Origin: Erysipelotrichaceae bacterium | Lineage (GTDB): Bacteria; Bacillota_I; Bacilli_A; Erysipelotrichales; Erysipelotrichaceae | Length of the DNA: 64,000 nt | Assembly (NCBI GenBank): GCA_022772735.1 | Contig: JALEZD010000019.1 | Span: 19,060 to 83,059, forward strand | Direction of reading: 5' to 3' | Part shown: positions 1 through 11,776 of the stretch, in pieces | Layout of the letters: the number at the start of each line of letters is the position of its first letter | Position numbering within the stretch: position 1 is the first letter of the stretch | Made by a program: the position numbers and the translations under genes | The notes under the pieces: generated by a model | Seen by the model: only the letters and a program-made list of their open reading frames with translations | Told to the model about the DNA's origin: nothing | Database searches by the model: none

Positions 1-93
1 ACTCACGGATTCAGAGCTCGTATGGCAACAGTAGGTGGCCGTAAGGTTCTTGCAAGACGCCGTGCTAAAGGTAGAAAGACATTGTCTGTTTAG
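1..93 (+). CDS. rpmH: Large ribosomal subunit protein bL34, 3' part
   Basis: The first bases read in frame to a TAG stop at 91-93 and give the C-terminal 30 residues of L34, including the typical basic tail with [20 protein letters not shown] and ending LSV. The start lies outside the window. L34 is a small rRNA-binding protein of the 50S subunit and its gene normally precedes rnpA, as here. The gene is richer in G and C than its neighbours, as expected for a highly expressed arginine-rich protein. It is transcribed toward the origin region, not away from it. Confidence 0.95.
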   Translation, partial: THGFRARMATVGGRKVLARRRAKGRKTLSV

Positions 94-116
94 CCACCTA
101 TTTGGTGGCTTTTTTT
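92..116 (+). terminator. Intrinsic terminator between rpmH and rnpA
   Basis: AGCCACC (92-98) pairs with GGTGGCT (104-110) around a 5-base loop and is followed by a run of T. The stem begins inside the rpmH stop codon and the T-run ends 8 bases before the rnpA ATG. It probably lowers rnpA expression relative to rpmH. Confidence 0.85.
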
Positions 117-124
117 GAATTATT

Positions 125-457
125 ATGAAAAAACTTTATAGAATTAAAAAAAATGAAGAATTTCAAAAAATAATTTCTAAAAAACAATCTGTTGCCAATA
201 AAAATTTTGTTATTTATTTTGTTCAAAAATCTATGCCTTTTGCTAGAGTTGGAATATCAGTCAGTAAAAAACTTGGAACTGCAGTAGATAGAAATTTGTA
301 TAAAAGAAGATTAAGAATGTTAATCAATGATTTAATTAGTTTTGATGATTATGAATATGATTTAATTATAATCATTAGAAATTCATTTATTAATTCAACT
401 TTTTTAGATAATAAAAAACAGTTGGAAAATATAATTAAAAAAGTTAAAATTAAGTGA
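125..457 (+). CDS. rnpA: Ribonuclease P protein component
   Basis: This 110-residue protein is the protein cofactor of RNase P, which matures tRNA 5' ends. The family signature appears as RVGISVSKKLGTAVDRNLYKRR near residues 41-63, including the basic RNxxKR helix that contacts RNA. Length is normal for the family. The ATG sits directly behind the rpmH terminator with no recognisable Shine-Dalgarno sequence in the 8 intervening bases. The gene is followed after 22 bases by yidC, the usual order rpmH-rnpA-yidC-jag. Confidence 0.95.
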   Translation: MKKLYRIKKNEEFQKIISKKQSVANKNFVIYFVQKSMPFARVGISVSKKLGTAVDRNLYKRRLRMLINDLISFDDYEYDLIIIIRNSFINSTFLDNKKQLENIIKKVKIK

Positions 458-479
458 AAAACAAAGTAGGAGAAAAGTA

Positions 480-1361
480 ATGAAATTTAAAAATAAAAAA
501 TTATTAATATTACTTCTATTAGTTGCATCAGCTCTTTTCCTTTCAGGATGTGCTGCTCCAACAGATGAAGCTGGAAAAATTATTAGAATTACTACAGAAA
601 CAACATTTAAACACATATTTGAAACAGAAGGTTGGTTTAATACAATATTTGTATATCCTCTTTCTCAAGCAATTAACTATCTTGCACCAAAAACTGGTGT
701 TGCACTTGCGATTACAATTGTTACTGTTATAGTAAATGCATTTATACTACTATTTACATTAAAGTCAACAATTCAAACTCAACAAATGCAAATGCTTCAA
801 CCTGAAATGGATAAAATTAATAAAAAATATGAAGGTAAAACAGATGAAGCTTCTAAGATGAAACAAGCTCAAGAACTTCAAGCTCTTTATAAAAAATATA
901 ATATTAATCCTTTTGGTGCAATTTTAACAACTTTTATACAATTACCTATCATTATGGCAATGTATCAATCAGTTCAAAGATCACAAGCTGTTTATGAAGG
1001 TTCTTTCTGGGGACTAAGTTTAGCACAAGCTCCTCTTGATGGTATTAAAGCTGGTCAATTCTTATACATTTTATTATTTGTTATAATGCTTATTACTCAA
1101 ATTGGCTCAATGATGTTACCTCAATATTTAAATAAGAAAAAGATTATCAAAGAAGCTGAATTACATCATAAAAAACCTGAAATACCAAAAAATCCTAATC
1201 AAAATATGATGTACTATATGATGATTCCAATTTTATGGTTGTCAATCACATGGCCAGCAGCTATGACTGTATATTGGATTATTAACTCTTTAATAATGAT
1301 TTCAAAAACATTAATTGTTCAAAATATTATTTCAAATCATCAAAAAGAAGGACAATATTAA
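480..1361 (+). CDS. yidC: Membrane protein insertase YidC/Oxa1 family
   Basis: YidC inserts and folds membrane proteins, with or without the Sec translocon. The 293-residue product has a lipoprotein signal peptide ending LFLSGC with the lipid-modified Cys at residue 24. An Oxa1-type core follows: a first membrane segment near residues 70-95, a charged cytoplasmic hairpin rich in Lys and Gln (about 98-140), then further segments including the stretch around TWPAAMTVYWIINS. This is the short Gram-positive form without the large periplasmic domain of proteobacterial YidC. A GGAG Shine-Dalgarno sequence lies at about 468-472. jag follows after one base. Confidence 0.95.
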   Translation: MKFKNKKLLILLLLVASALFLSGCAAPTDEAGKIIRITTETTFKHIFETEGWFNTIFVYPLSQAINYLAPKTGVALAITIVTVIVNAFILLFTLKSTIQTQQMQMLQPEMDKINKKYEGKTDEASKMKQAQELQALYKKYNINPFGAILTTFIQLPIIMAMYQSVQRSQAVYEGSFWGLSLAQAPLDGIKAGQFLYILLFVIMLITQIGSMMLPQYLNKKKIIKEAELHHKKPEIPKNPNQNMMYYMMIPILWLSITWPAAMTVYWIINSLIMISKTLIVQNIISNHQKEGQY

Positions 1362-1362
1362 T

Positions 1363-1974
1363 ATGAAACAATATACTGCAAAAAATTTAAATGATGTATT
1401 AGCTCTTGCAGCTCAAGATAAAAATTGTAGTTTAGAAGATTTAAATTATGAAATCATTGAAGAGAAAAAAGGTATATTAGGTATTGGTAATTCAGTCACA
1501 ATAAAAGCATACACATTAAATGATGTTAAAGAATTTTTATTCGATTATTTAGGTAACTTTTTTACAGAGATAGATTACGAAATTGAAGTTGAGATAACTG
1601 AAATTGAAAATGGTTTTAAGGTAAAATTAAATTCAGATAATAATGCAAAACTTATTGGACATAATGGAAGAACTTTACACGCTATAAATACTGTTGTAAA
1701 AAGTGCTGTAAATAATTATTTTAAGAAAAAGTATAATCTATTAATTGATATAAATAATTATAAAGATGAAAGATATAAAAAAGTAAAATCTATGGCTATT
1801 AGAATAGCTAAAAATGTTAAAAGAACAAAAATAGATGCAGTACTTGATCCTATGCCAAATGATGAAAGAAAAATTATTCATCAAGCACTTACAAACTTTG
1901 AAAATATAAAAACTGAAAGTGAAGGCGAAGGTAAAAATAGACATCTAAAAATTATGTATGTTGAATCAAAATAA
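1363..1974 (+). CDS. jag: RNA-binding protein Jag/KhpB (KH and R3H domains)
   Basis: The 203-residue protein has three parts: an N-terminal Jag domain with the motif KGILGIGN (about residues 36-43), a KH domain with the GxxG loop in LIGHNGRTL (about 102-110), and a C-terminal R3H-like region with DERKIIHQAL and EGEGKNRHL. KhpB/EloR/Jag partners with KhpA to bind RNA and influences cell elongation in Gram-positive bacteria. I chose the ATG at 1363, just after the yidC stop; an upstream frame extension to 1315 overlaps yidC and lacks family similarity. AAGAAGGA at 1344-1351 can serve as ribosome-binding site. Confidence 0.93.
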   Translation: MKQYTAKNLNDVLALAAQDKNCSLEDLNYEIIEEKKGILGIGNSVTIKAYTLNDVKEFLFDYLGNFFTEIDYEIEVEITEIENGFKVKLNSDNNAKLIGHNGRTLHAINTVVKSAVNNYFKKKYNLLIDINNYKDERYKKVKSMAIRIAKNVKRTKIDAVLDPMPNDERKIIHQALTNFENIKTESEGEGKNRHLKIMYVESK

Positions 1975-2010
1975 AAGAAGTTTAGATATTTTCTAATCTT
2001 CTTTTTTTTA
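1974..2010 (+). terminator. Terminator after jag, shared with convergent acetyltransferase gene
   Basis: AAAGAAGTTTAGA (1974-1986) pairs with TCTAATCTTCTTT (1992-2004) with one mismatch, followed by a T-run. It sits between two convergent genes; because the left arm begins with A residues it could also work on the minus strand. Confidence 0.8.
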
Positions 2011-2439
2011 TCTTCTATAATACATATCAATATGTGGAATATTATCTTCTAAATAAATATCTGATTCTTTTTTTAAACCTATTTGATTATAATATTTTTC
2101 TAAATGTGCTTGAGCTTGTGCATAAATGTCATAATTTGGATAAATTTCATCACAAATTTCTTTTACCTTATTTAATAGTTCATTCCCTAGCCTTTTTCCA
2201 CGATAATTTTTATTTACTATTACTCTTCCTAATTTTATATATTTATCTGTTTCTATAAGCCTAAAATAAGCTATTATTTTATTATCTTCTTCTTTAAATA
2301 CATGAATACAATTTTTATCATCTAAATCTATTTCTTGATATGGACAATTTTGTTCTACAACAAAAATAGAAACTCTTTCTATCATAATATTAAGTAATTC
2401 TATTGTTGATAATTCGTGTAATCTTTTTATTTTCCACAT
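2008..2439 (-). CDS. GNAT family acetyltransferase, ElaA-like
   Basis: The 143-residue product matches the ElaA branch of GNAT N-acetyltransferases: an early FVVEQNCPYQEID segment (about residues 26-38) and an acetyl-CoA binding loop in RVIVNKNYRGKRLGNELLNK (about 72-91). The substrate is unknown. The gene is the only minus-strand gene beside oriC and is therefore co-directional with the left-moving fork, unlike jag. Its start has a strong GGAGG at 2449-2453 on the minus strand. A regulatory link to replication initiation is not evident from the sequence. Confidence 0.85.
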   Translation of the reverse strand: MWKIKRLHELSTIELLNIMIERVSIFVVEQNCPYQEIDLDDKNCIHVFKEEDNKIIAYFRLIETDKYIKLGRVIVNKNYRGKRLGNELLNKVKEICDEIYPNYDIYAQAQAHLEKYYNQIGLKKESDIYLEDNIPHIDMYYRR

Positions 2440-2836
2440 TTTATTTTCCTCCCATAATTATATATTGCATTTTTTAACAATATATAAACATTTTAACATA
2501 AATAGTTTTCAACAATTGTGGATATTTGTGGAAAAGTATTATTTATCCTTTATTTATGCCACTTTTTTAATGTTTATATTTCAAAAAAATTTATACAAAT
2601 TTTTAAGTTATACAACTTTCCACAATTTTTTTGTATGTAGATAAATTTATAAACATTTTTTAAACAAATAAAAGTTGTGGATAAATGTGGAAAACTTATA
2701 AATAATAGTTTATTTAGTATAATTTTATAAAACTATTATTGTGGATAAATAAAATTGTAATAATTTTATGCTAGAAATTGTGGATAAATAGCTATATTAT
2801 AGTAATGCACTATTTGTTTTTTATGAGGTAATAATT
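2440..2836. other. oriC: DnaA-box cluster upstream of dnaA
   Basis: This 397-base gene-free, AT-rich stretch holds three perfect DnaA boxes, all as TGTGGATAA on the plus strand, at 2676-2684, 2740-2748 and 2779-2787. Weaker boxes are TGTGGATAT at 2517-2525, TGTGGAAAA at 2527-2535 and 2686-2694, and CTTTCCACA at 2616-2624. Regions of almost pure A/T between and after the boxes are candidate unwinding sites. The position directly in front of dnaA is the standard Firmicute oriC location. Confidence 0.92.
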
Positions 2837-4198
2837 ATGTTAGACAACAGTATTTTTCTAAAAAATATATGGAATAAAACTTTAGAATTAATAAAAAAAG
2901 AAAATGCAATTGATACTCAAATAATAGATGCATTCTTCACTGGTGCTACACTTGTTGAAGTAAATGAAGTTAAAGCTATTATTAAAGTAGAAAATGTTAT
3001 TTCTCTTTCAATATTAAATAATGATATTGAAATAATTAAAGTTTATATACAAGAAGCATTGGAACTTACTAAACCTATAAATGTTGAAATTGTAACAGAA
3101 TACGAATTTAATAAAATTCCAAAAATTAATGACATTCAAATAACTCAAGTCTTTGATGGTGAATTTTTAGGAAATGATAGAACTTTCGATAATTTTGTAG
3201 TTGGTGATTGTAATAGAGAAAGTCATGCGGCAGCTCTTGCAAGTGCATATAACCCTGGTAAATTTTTTAATCCACTTTTTATATATGGTAATTCTGGATT
3301 AGGAAAAACTCATTTATTATTTGCGATTGGAAATTATGTTAAAAAATTAGATAAAACAAAAAAAATATATTATACAGATTCTCTTAAATTTGTTGAAACT
3401 GTTGCGGATAATATAAAAAATGGAAGTATAGATTCTTTTAAAAAATACATGTATGGAATAGATGTTTTATTGATTGATGACATTCAATTTCTTGCGAATA
3501 AAGAAAAATCACACGAAGTATTTTTTACAATATTTAACGAATTAGTTAATAACGGAAAACAAATATGTATTGTATCTGATAGACTTCCACAAGAAATTAA
3601 GGGATTAGAAAATAGACTTATTAGTAGATTTAATTCAGGATTATCTGTAGGTATAGATTCTCCTGAATTTGAAACATCTTTAGCTATATTAAAAATGAAA
3701 TTACAAAATACTGGTTTTGATCAAAATACAATAGATAATGATGCTTTATCTTTAATAGCATCTAATTTTAGTAAAGATGTAAGAAGTTTAGAAGGTGCTT
3801 TAAATAGAGTTTTATTTTATTCTATACAATTTAAAAAAGAAGATGGAAGAATTGATTTAGAACTCGCAAGTAATGCTTTAAAAGGTCAAACAATAGTTTC
3901 TGATAAATCTGGATTAAGTCCTAAAAAAATAATAAAAGTTGTTTCTGAATATTATTGTCTTAGTAAGCAACAAATTACATCTAAAACTAGAACAAAAAAT
4001 ATTGCAATGGCAAGACATATTTCTATTTACTTATGTAGAAAATTACTTGACTTACCTTATATAAAAATAGGTGAAGAATTTGGTGGTAGAGATCATTCAA
4101 CTGTAATGAGTGCCTGTGAAAAAGTAGAAAATCAAATTAAAATTAATGCTTCATATAAACAAGCAATAAATGAAATAGAAAATTTAATTAATCAATGA
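2837..4198 (+). CDS. dnaA: Chromosomal replication initiator protein DnaA
   Basis: DnaA is the AAA+ initiator that binds DnaA boxes and opens oriC. The 453-residue product has an N-terminal helicase-interaction domain, a central ATPase with Walker A GNSGLGKTH (about residues 152-160) and Walker B LLIDDIQFL (about 214-222), and a C-terminal DNA-binding domain carrying the signature GGRDHSTVMSACEKV (about 416-430). The length is typical. A GAGG motif at 2825-2828 precedes the ATG. The perfect DnaA box at 2779-2787 lies within 60 bases of the start, so autoregulation by DnaA is likely. Confidence 0.98.
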   Translation: MLDNSIFLKNIWNKTLELIKKENAIDTQIIDAFFTGATLVEVNEVKAIIKVENVISLSILNNDIEIIKVYIQEALELTKPINVEIVTEYEFNKIPKINDIQITQVFDGEFLGNDRTFDNFVVGDCNRESHAAALASAYNPGKFFNPLFIYGNSGLGKTHLLFAIGNYVKKLDKTKKIYYTDSLKFVETVADNIKNGSIDSFKKYMYGIDVLLIDDIQFLANKEKSHEVFFTIFNELVNNGKQICIVSDRLPQEIKGLENRLISRFNSGLSVGIDSPEFETSLAILKMKLQNTGFDQNTIDNDALSLIASNFSKDVRSLEGALNRVLFYSIQFKKEDGRIDLELASNALKGQTIVSDKSGLSPKKIIKVVSEYYCLSKQQITSKTRTKNIAMARHISIYLCRKLLDLPYIKIGEEFGGRDHSTVMSACEKVENQIKINASYKQAINEIENLINQ

Positions 4199-4345
4199 TT
4201 TATCTACAATTTATTAACTTTTAAACCACACATAAAAATGATAAAATTATACTGTTATTAAGCTATATATTAAAGTTTTCCACATTTCCACATACATAGT
4301 ATTAATAAATCTTATTTAAATAAATATATATAAAGGAGAATTCAA
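4199..4345. other. Second DnaA-box cluster between dnaA and dnaN
   Basis: This 147-base spacer contains TTATCTACA at 4200-4208, TTTTCCACA at 4276-4284 and ATTTCCACA at 4284-4292, all near-matches to TTATCCACA and all in the orientation opposite to the upstream cluster, plus long A/T tracts. Bipartite origins with boxes on both sides of dnaA are known from Bacillus subtilis. It also holds the dnaN ribosome-binding site AAAGGAG at 4332-4338. Confidence 0.65.
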
Positions 4346-5470
4346 ATGAACTTTAAAATTTCAAAAAATGTTTTATATAACTCTTTACAATTAGTTTCAA
4401 AAGCTATTTCTAATAATTCACCTTTACCAGCATTATCAGGTATAAAAATAGATGTTGAAAAAAATTCAATAACTCTTACAGGTAGTGATGCAGAAATTAG
4501 TATTAAAAAAGTTTTAACTAATGAAGAAATAGAAAATTTAAATTTAATAATTATTGAAGAAGGTAGTATAGTAATTGAATCTAGATATTTATTAGAAATT
4601 GTTAGAAAAATAGATTCAAGTGAAATAAATTTTGAAATTGTAGATGGTTCATTAATTAAAATTACAGGTAAATCTGTAGAATATAAAATAAATGGAATTA
4701 GAAGTAGTGAATATCCTTTAATAGATTTTAATAAACCAAATACTACATTTAAAATAAATTCTTTAATACTTCAAAAAGTTATTAATCAAACAACATTTGC
4801 GACAAGTGATAAAGAAATAAGACAAGTATTAACAGGAGTAAATTTTAATTTAAAAGATAAAAATTTAGAATGTGTTGCGACTGATAGTTTTAGATTAGCT
4901 AAAAAAACTATAAAAGTTGATAGTGATTTAAATTTTAATATAACAATCCCTTCAAAAAGTTTAAATGAATTATCTAAAGCTATAGAAAAAGATGAAGATA
5001 TTGAAATTTCTATAAATAATAAACTTGCTCAATTTTATATTAATAATACATTAATTCAAACAAGATTAATTGAAGGAGCATATCCAGAAACTAATAGATT
5101 GATACCTACAGTTTTCAAAACAGAAATAACTTTGGATTCTAGAGAAATGGTTAGTGCTATTGATAGAGCAATTTTTATAAAAAATGAAGGTGTTTCAATA
5201 ATTAAATTATCAATAAATAAAGAAAACATGATTATTTCCAGCAAATCTCAAGAAGTAGGATCATTACAAGAAATTATTGTTCCTGAAAATATTAAAGGTG
5301 ATAATATAGATATTAGTTTCAGTGGAAATTATGTATTAGATGCAATTAGATATTTAAATGCAAATAAGATAAAAATAAATTTTAGTGGAGAAATGAAACC
5401 ATTTATAATTGAAAATTTAGATGATAGTTCAATTCTACAATTAGTTTTACCAGTTAGAACTTATAATTAG
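4346..5470 (+). CDS. dnaN: DNA polymerase III beta subunit (sliding clamp)
   Basis: The 374-residue product is the ring-forming processivity clamp that tethers DNA polymerase to DNA. It starts with MNFKISKNVLYNSLQLVSKAI, the usual N-terminal helix, and ends LVLPVRTYN, matching the conserved C-terminal LPVR(T/M) motif near the protein-binding pocket. Three clamp-fold repeats fit the length. It follows dnaA after 147 bases, the universal arrangement, with AAAGGAG eight bases before the start. Confidence 0.97.
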   Translation: MNFKISKNVLYNSLQLVSKAISNNSPLPALSGIKIDVEKNSITLTGSDAEISIKKVLTNEEIENLNLIIIEEGSIVIESRYLLEIVRKIDSSEINFEIVDGSLIKITGKSVEYKINGIRSSEYPLIDFNKPNTTFKINSLILQKVINQTTFATSDKEIRQVLTGVNFNLKDKNLECVATDSFRLAKKTIKVDSDLNFNITIPSKSLNELSKAIEKDEDIEISINNKLAQFYINNTLIQTRLIEGAYPETNRLIPTVFKTEITLDSREMVSAIDRAIFIKNEGVSIIKLSINKENMIISSKSQEVGSLQEIIVPENIKGDNIDISFSGNYVLDAIRYLNANKIKINFSGEMKPFIIENLDDSSILQLVLPVRTYN

Positions 5471-5490
5471 CTCTTTTAAGAGCTTTTTTA
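5469..5490 (+). terminator. Terminator after dnaN
   Basis: AGCTCTT (5469-5475) pairs with AAGAGCT (5478-5484) around TT and is followed by six or more T. The stem starts at the dnaN stop codon, so dnaA-dnaN transcription probably ends here. Confidence 0.8.
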
Positions 5491-5593
5491 ATTTTAAATT
5501 AGTTTTAAACAATTTTTTATTAAATACATATTGGTATATAATAAAAAAATAATTTTGAAATATAGGGCTTTATTTTAGTTATAATCCGTTTTG

Positions 5594-5602
5594 TGGTATA
5601 AT
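5594..5602 (+). promoter_or_regulatory. Extended -10 promoter for yaaA-recF-gyrBA
   Basis: TGGTATAAT has the extended -10 form TGnTATAAT and lies about 32 bases before the yaaA ATG. There is no good -35 at normal spacing, which is usual for extended -10 promoters. A TTGGAG ribosome-binding motif follows at 5623-5628. Confidence 0.6.
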
Positions 5603-5633
5603 TAATAAGGGTTTTTACCCAATTGGAGAATAT

Positions 5634-5833
5634 ATGACAAAAATACATACTGATTACATTACACTAGGTCAACTTTTAAAAGTAGAAAACATTTTTTCTA
5701 CAGGTGGAGAAGTTAAAATGTTAATTTCTACATTAGATATAAAAGTTAATGGTGAAAATGAAAATAGAAGAGGAAGAAAACTTTATCCAAATGATGAAGT
5801 AGTAGTTCAAGGAAAAAAATTTAAAATTGAAAA

Positions 5834-5837
<4 letters not shown>
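5634..5837 (+). CDS. yaaA: S4-domain RNA-binding protein YaaA
   Basis: This 67-residue protein is the small S4-like protein normally found between dnaN and recF in Firmicutes. The S4 fold signature appears as ITLGQLLK near residues 10-17 and RRGRKLYPNDEVVV near 45-58. Its molecular role is not firmly established; RNA or ribosome binding is inferred from the fold. It overlaps recF by four bases (ATGA), so translation is probably coupled. Confidence 0.9.
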
Positions 5838-8865
<3,028 letters not shown>

Positions 8866-8879
8866 GAAAGAGGTAAAAA

Positions 8880-11339
8880 ATGGAAGAAAAATTTAATCAT
8901 GGAAAAATAAAAGAAACTGATTTATCTCATGAGATGCGTACTTCATTCTTAGATTATTCGATGAGTGTAATTGTATCAAGAGCATTACCAGATGTTAGAG
9001 ATGGATTAAAACCAGTTCATAGAAGAGTTTTATATGCAATGAATGATTTGGGTATTGTTGCAGATAAACCACATAAAAAATCCGCAAGAATTGTAGGAGA
9101 AGTAATTGGTAAATATCACCCTCATGGTGATAGTGCTGTTTATGAAACAATGGTAAGAATGGCACAAGATTTTAGTTATAGATATCCACTTGTAGATGGA
9201 CATGGAAATTTTGGTTCTATTGATGGTGATGGAGCTGCTGCAATGCGTTATACAGAAGCTAGAATGTCAAAAATTTCAATGGAACTTGTAAAGGATATCC
9301 AAAAAGATACTATTGATTGGAATGATAACTATGATGGTGAAGAAAAAGAACCTGCAGTATTACCATCTAGATTTCCTAATCTTTTGGTAAATGGTGGTAC
9401 AGGAATTGCTGTTGGTATGGCAACAAATATGCCACCACATAATATGAAAGAAACAATAAATGCAGTAATTGCTCAAATAGATAATCCTGATATAAGTGTG
9501 TTAGAACTTATGGAAAAATATATTTATGGTCCTGATTTTCCGACTGGTTCATATATTTTAGGAAGATCAGGAATAAAACAAGCTTTTGAAACAGGAAAAG
9601 GTAGTATAGTAATGCGTGCAAAAAGTGAGGTTGATGAATTAGATAATGGTAAACCTCGCATAATTATTACTGAAATACCATACATGGTTAATAAAGCTAT
9701 GCTTGTTGAAAAAATAGCTAGTCTTGTTAGGGATAAAGCTATTGATGGAATAACAGATTTACGTGATGAATCTAATAGAAGTGGAATTAGAATTGTAATT
9801 GAATGTAGAAAAGATGTTCAACCTGAAGTTTTATTAAATCAACTATATAGATTAACTTCTCTTCAAACTACATTTGGAGTAAATAATATTGTTTTAGTAA
9901 ATGGAACACCAATGCAACTTGGATTAAAAGATTTATTACAATATTATATTAACCATCAAATTGATGTTACAGAAAGAAGAACAAAATATGAACTAAAAAA
10001 AGCACAAGATAGAGCACATATTTTAGAAGGTTTAATTATTGCGTTAGATAATCTTGATGAAATTATTAATACAATTAGAAATTCAAAAGATACAAATGAA
10101 GCTTTACCGGCATTAATAAATAATTTTGGATTAACAGAAGTTCAAGCCAGAGCAATTTTAGAAATGCAATTAAGAAGACTTACTGGACTTGAGAGACAAA
10201 AAATATTAGATGAATTTAATGAATTAATGATAATTATTACAGACTTAAAAGATATTTTATCAAATCATAGTAGAGTTTTAGATATTATTAAAACAGAATT
10301 AATGGAAATTAGTGAAAAATATGGTGATAATAGAAGATCTGAAATAATTGATGCAGATATTGATATGGAAGATGAAGATTTAATTCCTGTAGAAGATATT
10401 GTTGTTACAATGACAATAAATGGATATATAAAACGAATTGCATCTGATACATATAGAGTTCAAAATCGAGGTGGTAAAGGTGTAAAGGGAATGAGTGTTA
10501 ATGAGGATGATGTAATTGATCAATTAGTAAGTATGTCAACTCATGATTATTTATTGTTATTCACAAATTTTGGTAAGGTTTATAGAATAAAAGGATTTAA
10601 AGTTCCAAATTCTAGTAGAAATGGAAAAGGAATTCCTGTTGTTAATTTATTAAATCTTGATAAAAACGAAAAAGTATCTGCACTTGTTCCAATAAAAAAA
10701 GAAAATGAAGAATATAAATATCTATTCTTTGTAACTAAAAATGGAACTGTTAAAAGAGTATCTGTTGATGAGTTTGAAAGTATAAGACAAAATGGTAAGA
10801 TTGCAATTACTATGGATGAAGATGATGAACTTGTAAGAGTAAAACAAACAACAGGTAATGATGAAATAATTATTGCTGGTTCAAATGGACATGCAGTAAG
10901 ATTTAATGAAAATGCAGTTAGAGTTATGGGAAGAGTTGCTAGAGGGGTTAAAGGTTTCAATACGAATGGTTCAAATGTTATTGGAATGGCTACAAGTAAT
11001 GAAGGTAACTTTATATTAACTATTACTGAAAATGGATATGGTAAAAAATCTTCATTAGATGATTATAGATTAACTAATAGGGGTACTAAAGGTGTTATAA
11101 CTGTTAAAATAACAGAAAAAACTGGAAGTTTAATATCTATGAGAGCTGTAAAAGGTGATGAAGATTGTTTGATTGTTACAGATGATGGAATAATTATCAG
11201 AATTTCATTAAATCAGGTTTCAACATATGGAAGAAATTCTCAAGGTGTAAGAGTAATAAATGTTTCTGAAGAATCACGAGTTTCAAGAATTGCAATAGTA
11301 GATTCAAGTGAAGAAACTAATGAAGAACTAGGTGAATAA
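8880..11339 (+). CDS. gyrA: DNA gyrase subunit A
   Basis: The 819-residue product is the DNA-cleaving subunit of gyrase. The active-site tyrosine is Y124 in [12 protein letters not shown]. The quinolone-resistance region reads [19 protein letters not shown], with Ser85 and Glu89 at the positions of E. coli Ser83 and Asp87; both residues are of the quinolone-susceptible type. The C-terminal DNA-wrapping domain carries the GyrA box QNRGGKG, which separates gyrase from topoisomerase IV. It ends in an acidic tail, [11 protein letters not shown]. Confidence 0.98.
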   Translation: MEEKFNHGKIKETDLSHEMRTSFLDYSMSVIVSRALPDVRDGLKPVHRRVLYAMNDLGIVADKPHKKSARIVGEVIGKYHPHGDSAVYETMVRMAQDFSYRYPLVDGHGNFGSIDGDGAAAMRYTEARMSKISMELVKDIQKDTIDWNDNYDGEEKEPAVLPSRFPNLLVNGGTGIAVGMATNMPPHNMKETINAVIAQIDNPDISVLELMEKYIYGPDFPTGSYILGRSGIKQAFETGKGSIVMRAKSEVDELDNGKPRIIITEIPYMVNKAMLVEKIASLVRDKAIDGITDLRDESNRSGIRIVIECRKDVQPEVLLNQLYRLTSLQTTFGVNNIVLVNGTPMQLGLKDLLQYYINHQIDVTERRTKYELKKAQDRAHILEGLIIALDNLDEIINTIRNSKDTNEALPALINNFGLTEVQARAILEMQLRRLTGLERQKILDEFNELMIIITDLKDILSNHSRVLDIIKTELMEISEKYGDNRRSEIIDADIDMEDEDLIPVEDIVVTMTINGYIKRIASDTYRVQNRGGKGVKGMSVNEDDVIDQLVSMSTHDYLLLFTNFGKVYRIKGFKVPNSSRNGKGIPVVNLLNLDKNEKVSALVPIKKENEEYKYLFFVTKNGTVKRVSVDEFESIRQNGKIAITMDEDDELVRVKQTTGNDEIIIAGSNGHAVRFNENAVRVMGRVARGVKGFNTNGSNVIGMATSNEGNFILTITENGYGKKSSLDDYRLTNRGTKGVITVKITEKTGSLISMRAVKGDEDCLIVTDDGIIIRISLNQVSTYGRNSQGVRVINVSEESRVSRIAIVDSSEETNEELGE

Positions 11340-11353
11340 CTTAGTTCTTTTTA
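11323..11353 (+). terminator. Terminator after gyrA
   Basis: AAGAACTA (11323-11330) pairs with TAGTTCTT (11342-11349), followed by T residues. The left arm lies within the last gyrA codons. Confidence 0.7.
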
Positions 11354-11361
11354 ATTTGTAT

Positions 11362-11390
11362 TTGTAAAAGAAAAAATAGAGGTCTATAAT
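11362..11390 (+). promoter_or_regulatory. Promoter for the PII-like/antiporter operon
   Basis: TTGTAA (11362-11367) and TATAAT (11385-11390) are separated by 17 bases. The promoter lies just past the gyrA terminator and 20 bases upstream of the next gene, which has a CTGGAGG ribosome-binding site at about 11397-11403. Confidence 0.7.
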
Positions 11391-11410
11391 CTTTATCTGG
11401 AGGTATAATT

Positions 11411-11776
11411 ATGAAATGTATGTTTATTATTTTAAATAATACCGAAAAACTTGATGATTTGCTTAAAGCATTAGGTGATAACGGTATTAATGGTGCAACA
11501 ATATTTGAAAGTACAGGAATGGCACATAAATTATTAAATAATGATGATAATTATTTGAGATTTATAGGTTCATTAAAGGCAATTTTGAATCCTGATAGAG
11601 AAAATAATGTGACAATCTGTATTGTTTTAACTGATGAACAAGTTTTATTAGCTAGAGCTGCAGTACATCATATTCTTGGAGATTTATCAAAACCAGATAC
11701 TGGAATATTATTTACAATGCCAATTGATTATATTGAAGGTGGTTCATTTGGAATTTATGGAAGTATATCAAAATGA
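11411..11776 (+). CDS. PII-like small regulatory protein
   Basis: The 121-residue protein has the size and alternating beta-alpha pattern of the ferredoxin-like PII fold: it starts with a hydrophobic strand (MKCMFIILNN), then a helix (KLDDLLKALGDNGINGATIFES). A second strand-helix unit around NNVTICIVLTDEQVLLARAAVHHILGD follows. It lacks an obvious canonical T-loop with the uridylylated tyrosine of GlnB/GlnK. PII relatives usually sense nucleotides or metabolites and bind transporters. The gene overlaps the antiporter gene by four bases (ATGA), so the two are probably made together and may interact. Ligand unknown. Confidence 0.65.
   Translation: MKCMFIILNNTEKLDDLLKALGDNGINGATIFESTGMAHKLLNNDDNYLRFIGSLKAILNPDRENNVTICIVLTDEQVLLARAAVHHILGDLSKPDTGILFTMPIDYIEGGSFGIYGSISK

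Noticed and set aside
2543..2551. TTATCCTTT as a DnaA box
   Set aside because: Too many mismatches in the conserved CCACA half; not counted in the oriC description.
10580..10960. 126-codon open frame antisense to gyrA
   Set aside because: A shadow frame in an AT-rich coding region, without ribosome-binding site or family similarity; the same holds for other long antisense frames (for example opposite accD, fabK and copA).
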